Assembly: GCF_017876625.1 (NCBI RefSeq)
Contig: NZ_JAGIOH010000001.1
Span: 248,001-312,000, forward strand
Length of the DNA stretch: 64,000 bases
Direction of reading: 5' to 3'
Source: Streptomyces syringium
Lineage (GTDB): Bacteria > Actinomycetota > Actinomycetes > Streptomycetales > Streptomycetaceae
The position numbers and the translations under genes are program-made. Shown here piece by piece: positions 38,935-47,268 of this stretch (its first letter is position 1; the number at the start of each line of letters is the position of its first letter). The notes beneath the pieces were generated by a model. That model searched no databases. It was not told the origin of the DNA and saw only the letters and a list, made by a program, of their open reading frames with translations.

Positions 38935-40251
38935 TCAGCTGACGGTGTAGGTGAGTTGGACCTGGCCTTCCTTCTCACCGGTGAAGATGTGGTGGAACCG
39001 GCCAGCGCCGTCGGCTGGCGTCCAGGTCGTCACACCATTGGCCGCAATGGCGTCGAGGCCCTGGGCGTCGTGGCCCCTCAGCTCGACAGTGATCTTGAAG
39101 TCGGCCGATGAGTTCGTGACCGTCTCGGCGAGGGCGAAGGTGCCGCGGGACCTCTCGAAGATCACTGGGCTGCCGCTGTCGTTGCTGCGGTGCCAGGCAG
39201 TGCTGGAGCCGCAGGAGCCGTCGACGCAGATCGTGCCGTGGATCGCCGGGCTCACGCCGCCGTCGTTGAAGCTGAGGAGTTCGGCCCTCTCGAGGGTCAG
39301 GGTCCGGGTGTGGCCCGAGCCGCCGAGGTCGTTCCATCGGATGAGCTGCTGGACCAGGCCGGGAGCGGCGTCCGCGTCGGCGTAGTCCATGGGGACGATG
39401 CCCAGGCAGCCTCGGCCGGAAGGCGTGAACCTGTCCTGGATGGCCTTCAGGGCCCGGGGGTTGGCGCTGGAGGAGATCGACCAGGGGGTGCGTGGAGGGC
39501 TTACGGAGTACCCGCTGATGTGGTTGACGTAGAGGGTAGTGCCGCTGTTGTCGCGCCGGGCCTTGTCCAGCTGGGCGGTCACCTTCGCCAACTTGTTGTC
39601 GACGGGGGTCCAGCTGCTGAGGTCGTAGTAGTCCTGGATGTCGAGCTGGGAGCTGCCCCAGTCCGTGCCGGGAAGGCCGCTGACGTTGCCGAGCAAGATG
39701 ATCTTGCCTCGGGCCTGGCCGAGGATGGGGATGCCTTCGGTGCAGAAGATGTCGTGGCGTTTGCGGACCTCCTCGAAGCGGGCGACGAACCCTTCATCGG
39801 TGCCGTCATCGCCTGCGTCGTTGTTGTGGTAGTCGCGCTTGAGACGCATGAACAGCGCCTCCGTCGGACGGGCCTTGAGAAAGTCCTCGCACTGCTGGAC
39901 GACGTTTTCGAAGCTGGCGTACTGGTAGAACGCGTCATGGTGGATCAGCAGGCTGCCGTTGTAGTTGCGGCAGCGGACATCGAGGTAGCGGATGCCCGCG
40001 GCGAGCTGGGTGGCGATGGTGAAGTCCACGTTCTGGCACTGGGCGAAGCCTGCGCTCGCTCCTGCGTAGCGCGCCCCGCTCTCGTGGGTACCCGGGATGG
40101 TCACCCGCTTCATCGAGATGCTGTCGGGCAGCTGGCTCATCCAGTTGTCGGTGCGGACGCCGCCGGTGTCCCCGGACTGCCAGGGACCGGGGATGTACGG
40201 GGCCGCTGGCGGGGTGACGGCTCCGGGCTCAAGGTCCGTTGCAACTGACAT
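38935..40251 (-). CDS. PI-PLC X-domain-like phosphodiesterase, 438 aa
   Basis: The TIM-barrel X-domain is clear: RVTIPGTHESGARYAG with His56 at the usual first catalytic position, GIRYLDVRCRNYNGSLLIHH with His104/105 at the second, and KIILLGNVSGLPGTDWG on a later strand. The C-terminal 120 residues (SPVIFERSRGTFALAETV, FKITVELRGHDAQG) form an extra beta domain. Bacterial members cleave phosphatidylinositol to inositol cyclic phosphate, often at host membranes. Unusually for a secreted-type enzyme, there is no signal peptide; the N-terminus is MSVATDLEPGAVTPPAAPY. It lies 38 bp before the DUF4157 fusion gene. Confidence 0.85.
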   Translation of the reverse strand: MSVATDLEPGAVTPPAAPYIPGPWQSGDTGGVRTDNWMSQLPDSISMKRVTIPGTHESGARYAGASAGFAQCQNVDFTIATQLAAGIRYLDVRCRNYNGSLLIHHDAFYQYASFENVVQQCEDFLKARPTEALFMRLKRDYHNNDAGDDGTDEGFVARFEEVRKRHDIFCTEGIPILGQARGKIILLGNVSGLPGTDWGSSQLDIQDYYDLSSWTPVDNKLAKVTAQLDKARRDNSGTTLYVNHISGYSVSPPRTPWSISSSANPRALKAIQDRFTPSGRGCLGIVPMDYADADAAPGLVQQLIRWNDLGGSGHTRTLTLERAELLSFNDGGVSPAIHGTICVDGSCGSSTAWHRSNDSGSPVIFERSRGTFALAETVTNSSADFKITVELRGHDAQGLDAIAANGVTTWTPADGAGRFHHIFTGEKEGQVQLTYTVS

Positions 40252-40286
40252 GGCATCTTCCTACCTTCCTCCGCGTACGCGTGGCT

Positions 40287-40316
40287 GCGGGTGCGGGTGC
40301 GGGTGCGGGTGCGGGT
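40287..40316. repeat. (GCGGGT)5 simple repeat
   Basis: Five exact tandem copies of GCGGGT lie between the stop of the sphingomyelinase-like gene and the start of the PI-PLC-like gene, about 36 bp upstream of the latter's ATG. Confidence 0.9.
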
Positions 40317-40354
40317 GAGACGGTGCTTGCCTGCGCGTCAGCCCCCGGGGACGG

Positions 40355-41395
40355 TTATGGCCGAGGCAGGGTTCCGGTGGAGGTGAGCGGGTAGTGGTCG
40401 CTGAGGTCCGTAGAGGTGCCGTAGGTGAAGCCCTCGCGAATCTCGAAGGCATCGGTCCTGGGCCGGGTGACGGCGCTCGACCAGTCAGCGGGGGCCGGGT
40501 GGCCGGTGCGGGCGAGGAGGTAGTCGAGATCCTCCGGCCCGTCGCTCGGGTAGCGGAACTTGGCGAGCTCGTTGTGGCGGGTGTCGAACGAGTACGTCTC
40601 GCCGCTGCGGGCGGGGGCGGTGGCGCGCAGTGCCTTGAGCATCCGCTGGTACTCGTCGGTGTACCGGTCAACGTTCATGTCCCCGGCCAGCAGCACCGGT
40701 TGCGAGGAAGTGATGGCGTTGCCGCGCTCCTTGCCAGTCAGGAACGTATCGATCCGAGTGAACTGGCCTTCTCGGATCTCCTCGGCCTCCTCGCGGCTGC
40801 CGCACTCGGTAGCCTGCGGATGGGTTCCCACGACGTGGAAGACGCTCCCGCCCTTGTTGATGCGCGCATAGGCGAAACCCTTTTGGGCATGCTTGTCCGC
40901 ACCGCACCCCTTGGCGTACACCAGTTGCTCGGCCCGCTCGATGGGATGCCGGCTGAGGATGGCCACGCCGCCGTTCTCCAAGCCCCCGCCTTCCTTGTAC
41001 TCCGCGTCCCAGTCCCGGGCGTGGGTCTCCCACGGACCCTTGTCGGCCCCCACCACGCGAGTCTGGTAGGTGAAGCCGACGTCGTAGAGCCCGTTCAGCA
41101 GCTGGGTGGAGGAGGAGATGTGAAACAGCTCCTGCAGGACGACGACGTCCGTGCCCTTGAACAGGTCCAGCTGGGCCAACCGCCGCGCGCGCAGTTCGTT
41201 GTCGTAGTTGGCGCCGAGGGACATGATGTCGGCCAGCAGCATAGTGTTGTAGGTAACAATCTTCACCGGGACGGTGTCGGCCGGTGTGTCCCGCTCCTTG
41301 AGGGCGGACGCGTTGGCCGGTGCGAAAGAGAGCGCCAGGACGGCGACAACCGCGATCGCCGTGGATTTCAGTGTCGGGCGCAGCACGAGCCGCAT
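40355..41395 (-). CDS. Secreted sphingomyelinase C-like phosphodiesterase, 346 aa
   Basis: The ATG at 41395 is chosen because it starts a Sec signal peptide (MRLVLRPTLKSTAIAVVAVL, then ALSFAPANASA). The mature part is an endonuclease/exonuclease/phosphatase fold: KIVTYNTML with Asn50, VVVLQELF with Glu89, FHVVGTHPQA, LLAGDMNVDRY and STDLSDHYPLTS. The order and spacing resemble bacterial sphingomyelinase C, which hydrolyses sphingomyelin outside the cell with Mg2+. Secreted DNases share the fold, so the substrate is inferred. It lies between the lipase and the PI-PLC-like gene in the same direction. Confidence 0.8.
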   Translation of the reverse strand: MRLVLRPTLKSTAIAVVAVLALSFAPANASALKERDTPADTVPVKIVTYNTMLLADIMSLGANYDNELRARRLAQLDLFKGTDVVVLQELFHISSSTQLLNGLYDVGFTYQTRVVGADKGPWETHARDWDAEYKEGGGLENGGVAILSRHPIERAEQLVYAKGCGADKHAQKGFAYARINKGGSVFHVVGTHPQATECGSREEAEEIREGQFTRIDTFLTGKERGNAITSSQPVLLAGDMNVDRYTDEYQRMLKALRATAPARSGETYSFDTRHNELAKFRYPSDGPEDLDYLLARTGHPAPADWSSAVTRPRTDAFEIREGFTYGTSTDLSDHYPLTSTGTLPRP

Positions 41396-41533
41396 GGGGT
41401 GTCCTTCCTCGTGCCGACGGCACAGTGACATGATCCGGGTCCGCCCCGACAGCGCGGACAGCATGGCTGCCCAAGGGGTCGCTTCGGCGGTGAACGCCGG
41501 AGGTGCCCTCGGGGCGTGAGGTCTGGAGGCTGG

Positions 41534-42823
41534 TCAGCCGATAATGATGAGCGGGCCGCTGTCCGCCGCGGCGTCGCGGAGCGTCTCGCCGTGTGCCGTG
41601 ACGTCGAACCGCCACCCTGCCGTGACGGTGCTCCCTGGAGCGGCCTCAGTCGTATCGGTCATGATTGCGGTACTGCGAGTGGGCGAGACTCTGGTGTTCT
41701 GGTTGTCGACGACCCGGGTGCTGTCCCGGTCGACGAGGCCCCGGTACTTCACGTCGCAGGTGTAGTCGGGGTCCTGCCCGACGTACTCCCAGATCTTCCC
41801 GAGGGTGTAGTAGTAGCCACAGCCGCGGATGTTGAGTTCCCCATAGACAGCGCGCGCCGCGCTCCGCCCGTGGTCCCGGGTCGCCGTGACACAGGACTGA
41901 CCGTAGGCGCTGGTCCACCTGCCGCCGTCCCAGTGGCTCGTCAATTCACCGCACTTGACCTGCACAGCCCTCGGGGTGTGCGCGCCGTCACTGTCCGCAA
42001 TGTAGTCGAGCGTGCGCTTCTTGACCCACTCGTTGTCCCGGACTCCGTCGTGCGACTCGCACGGCGCCACCAGGTTGACCACGCGTTCGTCGGATCCGTT
42101 GAGCACGCTGGTGTCACCCGCGTACCAGCCGCTGAGCTTCGACTCCCGGGTCAGACCGAAGACCTGCCCGTCGCACAGGCCGGTCTTCGCCGGCCACTCC
42201 CCCACCGGCTCGTCACCGATATTGGACCGGAAGGTGATGTATCTGGTGGGTGCGGGTGTCTCGTTGCGGTTGAGGTCGTCGAGCAGTCCGTGGGCACCTG
42301 CCATCTGCCGCACCTGGTCATTGCATTGACTGCTCCAGATGTCCTGGCACAGGAGGGTGAAACGGGCCGGCAGAGTGCCGTGATTCGGGGTGGCGATGGT
42401 GACCAGGTGGGCCGTCTGGCCGTATCTGCCGGCCTGTTGAAGATAGCTGCGCGCCACCAGGCCGCCCATGGAATGGCCGACAATGTCGACCTTTCCGTCC
42501 GGCGACTTGTTCAGCAGCTGATGACCGTCGATGAATTCCCGAAGGCGCTCCGCAAGCTGCTCGATGCGGGTGTTTCCCGGGGTGAGTTTCGAATAGTCGA
42601 ACGTGAACAGCTCAGCGTCCGCGTAACCCATACTCTGTGCGTAGCTTTTCGTCCCGGACCATACGCCCGGACCGGAATTGTATCCGTGCACGTAGATGAT
42701 AGGACGGTTCCTGAGCCGGTCTTGTGCCGAGGCAGCAGGCCCCGTGACGGTCGCCGCCACCAGGCATGCGGCCAGCACGGCGAACGCGGCGATCAGGTTC
42801 GGCCATCTGATTGCAGGTAACAT
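41534..42823 (-). CDS. Secreted alpha/beta-hydrolase lipase, 429 aa
   Basis: The ATG at 42823 begins a signal peptide (MLPAIRWPNLIAAFAVLAAC, cleavage near ASA-QD). The oxyanion-hole motif is IIYVHGYNSGPG at 42-53, and the nucleophile elbow is VDIVGHSMGGLV with Ser118. LVTIATPNHGT is typical of Streptomyces triacylglycerol lipases and esterases. The catalytic region ends near residue 290. The C-terminal 130 residues (CESHDGVRDNEWVKKRTLD, then a Cys-containing domain) are extra. It is the first gene of the minus-strand block, with AT-richer promoter DNA upstream. Confidence 0.85.
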   Translation of the reverse strand: MLPAIRWPNLIAAFAVLAACLVAATVTGPAASAQDRLRNRPIIYVHGYNSGPGVWSGTKSYAQSMGYADAELFTFDYSKLTPGNTRIEQLAERLREFIDGHQLLNKSPDGKVDIVGHSMGGLVARSYLQQAGRYGQTAHLVTIATPNHGTLPARFTLLCQDIWSSQCNDQVRQMAGAHGLLDDLNRNETPAPTRYITFRSNIGDEPVGEWPAKTGLCDGQVFGLTRESKLSGWYAGDTSVLNGSDERVVNLVAPCESHDGVRDNEWVKKRTLDYIADSDGAHTPRAVQVKCGELTSHWDGGRWTSAYGQSCVTATRDHGRSAARAVYGELNIRGCGYYYTLGKIWEYVGQDPDYTCDVKYRGLVDRDSTRVVDNQNTRVSPTRSTAIMTDTTEAAPGSTVTAGWRFDVTAHGETLRDAAADSGPLIIIG

Positions 42824-43516
42824 GAATGTCCACTTCTCGCACGGGGCTCCATGCGCGCTACATGCGCACACCAGTCAATGCTTCGAAAATCACAGAATGC
42901 GGCACATGGCAACGCATTGAATTGACTATAACCGCACGTTGCGCCGTTTTGGTACTTCGGCATAAGAAGTGCATTCTTGTGGGGGAAATATCATATCGCA
43001 GAGAATCAACCGGATAACTTGCGTCACTTGTTGAGCTCCCGCATAACAGACAGGGGATTACACTCCGGCGCAGTCTCACAAAATCAATCGGGCAACACGC
43101 GGCCCTTATTGAGCTCCTGCATGACAGACACAGGATCCTCCGGCACAGTCTCGCAGCAACCCATGAATGGGCTTCTTCCCTCTGGATGACCCCAGGCAGG
43201 GCTGCGTGGACGGCACGGGCGGCCTTGGCCGGGGGCGTGCCCGGCGCGGTGGGTGCTCGGGCCGTCCGCTGTGGCCGTAGCAACGGGTGCGGACACTTGA
43301 GCTGGCGACCTGGCAGACCCGACCGGCCCAGCCTGCAGGGTGCCGTAGGCTCGAGTCGCGGTCAGGCAGTGACGGGCCCAGGCAGCACGCGAGAAGACCG
43401 CAGGGACGTGTTGGCGCCAGGGCGATGACGTACATGTTCATGCCGTGCTGATAGGACTCTGTTAGGTCTTCCCCTCGGAGTGTGGACGCACTTGAGGTGA
43501 TACGCGGGCAGGTCAG
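42824..43516. promoter_or_regulatory. AT-richer region upstream of the lipase operon
   Basis: No convincing gene over 690 bp. Local GC is lower than the surroundings and the first 350 bp contain tandem repeats. This is the likely promoter and operator region for the minus-strand lipase gene and possibly the whole block. Confidence 0.5.
42996..43148. repeat. Imperfect 75-78-bp tandem repeat
   Basis: Two units (42996-43073 and 43074-43148) share AATCAAYCGG, TTGAGCTCC, ACAGACA and CTCCGGC blocks at the same spacing, and a third unit begins TCTCGCAG at 43149. The similarity is about 70 percent by eye. Confidence 0.7.
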
Positions 43517-44034
43517 TTGGCGAGGTACGCGGCGCACGTGTTCGCGCCCGCGCGGACTGAGTCTGGACGGACACCGACAAGTCCGTCCAGGCGATGGCGT
43601 CTCGGCTGGTGGACGGCGACGAACAGCACCTGCTGCAGCTCGTCAACCGGTCCGCCTGGCACCCCGCCCCGGTCCGGCGGCGCATCGCCGACCCTATGAG
43701 GGCGCTGATCCGTCCTACGGCAGCATGGGTGATCGATGACGTGTCCTTTCCCAAGGACGGCAGGAGGTCAGTCGGCGTGGCGCCGCAAGCACCGGGGCCC
43801 CTGGGCAAGCGCGCCTCCTGCCAGGTCGCGGTGACCGTCGATGCCGTCACTGCCCAAGGCCTCCTGCCCCTCGCAGTGGCGCCAGCCTTGGCCAAGCGAG
43901 GGGACCGACGACGACGCCCGCTGGGCAGTATGCAAGGGGCCTGCCGGCCTCGGGAATCGCGAGACGTGGTTACTTCTGCTGGACATTCTCGACGACCTCG
44001 CCGCCTGGGGCCTGGCACCCTGAGTCGTACCAGC
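43517..44034 (+). pseudogene. IS701-family transposase N-terminal part
   Basis: Encodes RYAAHVFAPARTES in one frame, then VDGDEQHLLQLVNRSAWHPA, ADPMRALIRPTAAWVIDDVS with the first catalytic Asp, and CQVAVTVDAVT in another. It is frameshifted and then cut by IS21 copy B. Confidence 0.7.
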
Positions 44035-44200
44035 TGAGAGCGGACAGCGCAAGATCCTTGTAGGCGGACGGGACGGCCCCCGCTGGGCGGACAGCTGATC
44101 TCCCTCTCCGTGGACCCATTCGTGTCGGTTCCGAACAGACGATCCCTCCGGGGGTTGGCTCAGTGCTGCCTGGCATTGAGACCGACCACCCGGAGGGACG

Positions 44201-45784
44201 TTGAAGAAGTCTGACAGGGAGATCATGGAAATCTTCGAGGCCCTGGACGCCACTGAATGTGCGCATTCCGCGGCTGCGCTGGCGGGGGTCGATCCCAAGA
44301 CCGTGCGACGTTACGCACGGATGAGGGACACCGGTCGGCCAACCGGTCTCGTCCGCCGGCCGAAGATGATCGACCCGTTCATGCCGAAGATCGAGGAGTG
44401 GGTCGACCGATCGCAGGGCAGGGTGCGGGCCGACAAGCTCCACGACCGCCTGGTCCTGCTGGGGTTCACCGGTGATGAGCGCACGACCCGGCGGGCGGTG
44501 GCGAAGGCGAAGGAAGCCTGGCGGGCCGGGAACCAGCGGACCTATCGGCCCTGGATCACCGAGCCGGGGCTGTGGTTGCAGTTCGACTGGGGCTGGGGGC
44601 CGAAGGTCCCGGGCCCGGGCGGCGGTGAGCCCCGCGTGACGCTGTTGTTCTGCGCGTGGCTGGCCTGGTCGCGGTTCCGGGTGGTGATCCCGACCTGGGA
44701 CCGGACTCTGCCGACGCTGGTGACCTGCATCGACTCGACCTTGCGGGCGATCGGCGGGGCGCCGACCTATGCGCTGACCGACAACGAGAAGACGGTCACG
44801 ATCGACCGGGTCGCCGGCATCGCGGTCCGTCATCCCCAAGTCGTCGCGACGGGGCGGCATTACGGGATGCAGGTTCACACGTGTGTCCCCTTCGATCCCG
44901 AGTCCAAAGGCGGGTCGGAGGCGACGGTCCGCATCGCGAAGGCGGATCTGGTGCCCACGACGGCGAATCTCCGCAAGGAGTACGACTCGTTCGCCGAGCT
45001 CCGCGGCGAGTGCGCGATCTTCTGCCAGACGGTGAACAACCGGACCCACCGCGAGACGGGCAAGGCTCCGTCCTCGATGCTCGACGTCGAGCGGACCAGG
45101 CTGCATCCGCTGCCGCCGGCGCCTCACACGCTCGCGCTGGGCGAGTCGAGACAGGTGCTGCGGGACCAGACCGTCCGTTTCGGGTCCGTGCGCTATTCGA
45201 CGCCGTCCGGGCTGGTCGGCCAGGAAGCCTGGGTGAGGGTCGACGGCGACGAGCTGGTCGTCGTGGCCGACCTGTCGAAGCTGGCTCACCGGCCGGAATG
45301 GATGCAGGGCCCGGCCGGCCTGGCGGAAGTCGCCCGGCACGAGATCGCTCTGCCCGGCCGTCCGGTCATCCTCGCCGAGCACTATCCCAACCACCCGCAG
45401 GAGATGGACGGTTCACCGAAGCCGCCGCGGCCCCGGCCCGTCGATGCCGCCGAGGAAGCCTTCCTCGCGCTCGGTCCCGGGGCGAAGTCCTGGCTGATCG
45501 AGGCCGCTGCGGCGGGGACCACCCGGATGCGGGTGAAGATGGCCGCCGCCGTCGAGCTCGCGGCCCTGGTCAGTGTCGCCGAGGTCGACATGTCGCTGGG
45601 GCTTGCCGCGACCGCGGGCCGATTCGCCGAGGACGACCTGCTCTCCATCGTCCAGCATCGCAAGTCCGGCGTCCGTCCCGCCGACCTCGTCGTCGCCGAC
45701 GAGGCCCACTCCGTTCAGCCCGGCACTTCCGCCTGGGCTGACTTCGGCCGCAACGGCGGCCCGGCAGAAAGGAATCTTCCATGA
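44201..45784 (+). CDS. istA: IS21 transposase IstA, copy B
   Basis: A 527-residue protein identical to copy A: HTH near residues 20-40, rve core with QFDWGWGP, TYALTDNEKT and the Glu in ESKGGSEATVRI. The start is 166 bp inside the left end, leaving room for the GCGGACA binding sites. Identity of both genes in both copies points to very recent transposition. Confidence 0.95.
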   Translation: MKKSDREIMEIFEALDATECAHSAAALAGVDPKTVRRYARMRDTGRPTGLVRRPKMIDPFMPKIEEWVDRSQGRVRADKLHDRLVLLGFTGDERTTRRAVAKAKEAWRAGNQRTYRPWITEPGLWLQFDWGWGPKVPGPGGGEPRVTLLFCAWLAWSRFRVVIPTWDRTLPTLVTCIDSTLRAIGGAPTYALTDNEKTVTIDRVAGIAVRHPQVVATGRHYGMQVHTCVPFDPESKGGSEATVRIAKADLVPTTANLRKEYDSFAELRGECAIFCQTVNNRTHRETGKAPSSMLDVERTRLHPLPPAPHTLALGESRQVLRDQTVRFGSVRYSTPSGLVGQEAWVRVDGDELVVVADLSKLAHRPEWMQGPAGLAEVARHEIALPGRPVILAEHYPNHPQEMDGSPKPPRPRPVDAAEEAFLALGPGAKSWLIEAAAAGTTRMRVKMAAAVELAALVSVAEVDMSLGLAATAGRFAEDDLLSIVQHRKSGVRPADLVVADEAHSVQPGTSAWADFGRNGGPAERNLP

Positions 45785-46617
45785 CCGGCATCGCGTTGCT
45801 GGACCCGGAAACCGACCAGCCCGTCCCGGCCCCGTCTCCGGTCCCCTCCTCACCGGCCCCGCCGCCGATCCCGGCCGATCTGGAATCCGTCCTGAAGCGG
45901 ATGCGGTTCCCCTACTTGCGCAAGGCGGCCCCGGACGTGCTGGCCACCGCCCGGTCGCAACGCTGGGACCCGGCCGAAGTGCTGCGGATCCTGCTGGAAG
46001 AGGAGATCAAGGGCCGGGAGGCGGCGACCCGCCGCAGCCACCGCAAGCAGGCGAACCTGCCCACCGGCAAGACGTTCAGCTCCTGGCGGGAGGAGGACTC
46101 CTCCATCCCCGCTCCGACCCAGCAGGCCCTGATGACGCTGGAATGGGTCGGCCGGTCGGAGAACCTCGCCATCGCCGGCCCGTCGGGCACCGGCAAGAGC
46201 CACTTCGCCGAGGCCCTGGCCCACAAGGCCATCGACCGGGGCATGCAAGTCGCCTGGTTCAGCCTCGAATCGCTGACCGCCCACGTCGGCCGGGCCACCG
46301 TCGACAACTCCGTCGCGAAGGCGATCGCGAAGATCACCCGGGCCAACCTCATCATCCTGGACGACATCGGGATGCTGCCGTCCGGCCAGGCCGCCGCCGA
46401 GGCGTTCTACCGGGTGATCGATGCCGCCTACGAACGCAGGTCCGTGATCGTGACCTCGAACCTGCATCCGTCGGGATTCGACTCGATCATGCCCAAGACG
46501 CTCGCCACGGCAGCAGTCGACCGGCTGTTGCATCACGCGCACATCGTCCTGACCGAGGGCAGCAGCCTCCGGCTCACCCAGGCAACCACGGGCAAGGGCG
46601 TCAAGCCACTGCACTGA
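45781..46617 (+). CDS. istB: IS21 helper ATPase IstB, copy B
   Basis: A 278-residue AAA+ ATPase with Walker A GPSGTGKSH and Walker B LIILDDIG. The ATG overlaps the istA stop by four bases. Protein identical to copy A. Confidence 0.95.
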   Translation: MTGIALLDPETDQPVPAPSPVPSSPAPPPIPADLESVLKRMRFPYLRKAAPDVLATARSQRWDPAEVLRILLEEEIKGREAATRRSHRKQANLPTGKTFSSWREEDSSIPAPTQQALMTLEWVGRSENLAIAGPSGTGKSHFAEALAHKAIDRGMQVAWFSLESLTAHVGRATVDNSVAKAIAKITRANLIILDDIGMLPSGQAAAEAFYRVIDAAYERRSVIVTSNLHPSGFDSIMPKTLATAAVDRLLHHAHIVLTEGSSLRLTQATTGKGVKPLH

Positions 46618-46719
46618 GCCAGTCGAGGGACGAAAAGTCACACCGCACAAGGAGATGAACTGTCCGCCCACAAAGAGGTGCAATGTCCGCTCACCCGGAT
46701 GACCGCGTGTCCGTGGACA

Positions 46720-47061
46720 CCAGCCGCCGCGGCGTGTGGGATCGCGACGAGCTCGGCCTCGGCTGTGTACTGTCCGTCCGTTCCGATCTCACTCCCCGCC
46801 CTTGCGGCGCGCGGCCCGAAGCACGAATAACCTCGAGTTACGGGATACAGGGGGCTATGCCTTGGGCGCCTCGGTCCCCGACACTTCTCCGTCGTGCTGC
46901 CGAACGAGGCGATCGCCGACGCGGGCTGGACGATGTCTCACACACTGCGCTCAGCTGAACGACGAGATCACCGCCGAGCTGACCGTCTTGGTCGGCACCG
47001 ACGAGGGCCTCGCGGCCGAGGCAACCCGCACCAGCAACCGGATATGCGACCCGCTCGGTTC
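46720..47061 (+). pseudogene. IS701 continuation and IS110 fragment
   Basis: Just after IS21 copy B, GVWDRDELGLGCVLSVRSDL resembles the IS701 segment following the interruption. From about 46890 an IS110 fragment follows (ADAGWTMSHTLRSAE, then LNDEITAELTVLVGTDEGLA and EATRTSNRI). Both are truncated and frameshifted. Confidence 0.55.
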
Positions 47062-47268
47062 AGTCAGCCGGCTGCACTCCGAGCGCCCCCTTCACGCGCC
47101 CTCCCCCACCCACCACAAGACCAGCAATGTAAAAGGGCACAAAAAACGGCGAGCCATCTAAACACCCATCAATTCAGCAGAGCCACTGGGCTGCCGAATC
47201 ACGCGGTGGAAGATGATGGAGAGGTTAGCTGCGACAGCCTCCCACTCAGATCAGCTAAGGAGACCGTC
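47059..47268 (+). repeat. Conserved leader upstream of propeller copy 6
   Basis: Third instance of the leader seen before copies 2 and 3, somewhat more diverged, ending TCAGCTAAGGAGACCGTC. The in-frame TAA here is closer to the partner stop than the TGA of the other copies. Confidence 0.65.

Larger units (their letters stand above)
44035..46719 (+). mobile_element. IS21-family element, copy B (2685 bp)
   Basis: Same length as copy A and opposite orientation. The 5-bp duplication CCAGC flanks both ends, so this is a clean insertion into an IS701 element. The ends carry repeated GCGGACA motifs. Confidence 0.9.

Noticed and set aside
24687..42823. Complete extracellular contractile injection system
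   Set aside because: No sheath, tube, baseplate, spike or AAA+ loader gene is present in the block. Only the cargo-marker domain DUF4157 is seen.
17635..46719. Island already inverted by recombination between the IS21 copies
   Set aside because: Each copy's two flanks belong to one interrupted element (DDE_4 for A; IS701 with an intact duplication for B). Inversion would have exchanged those flanks.
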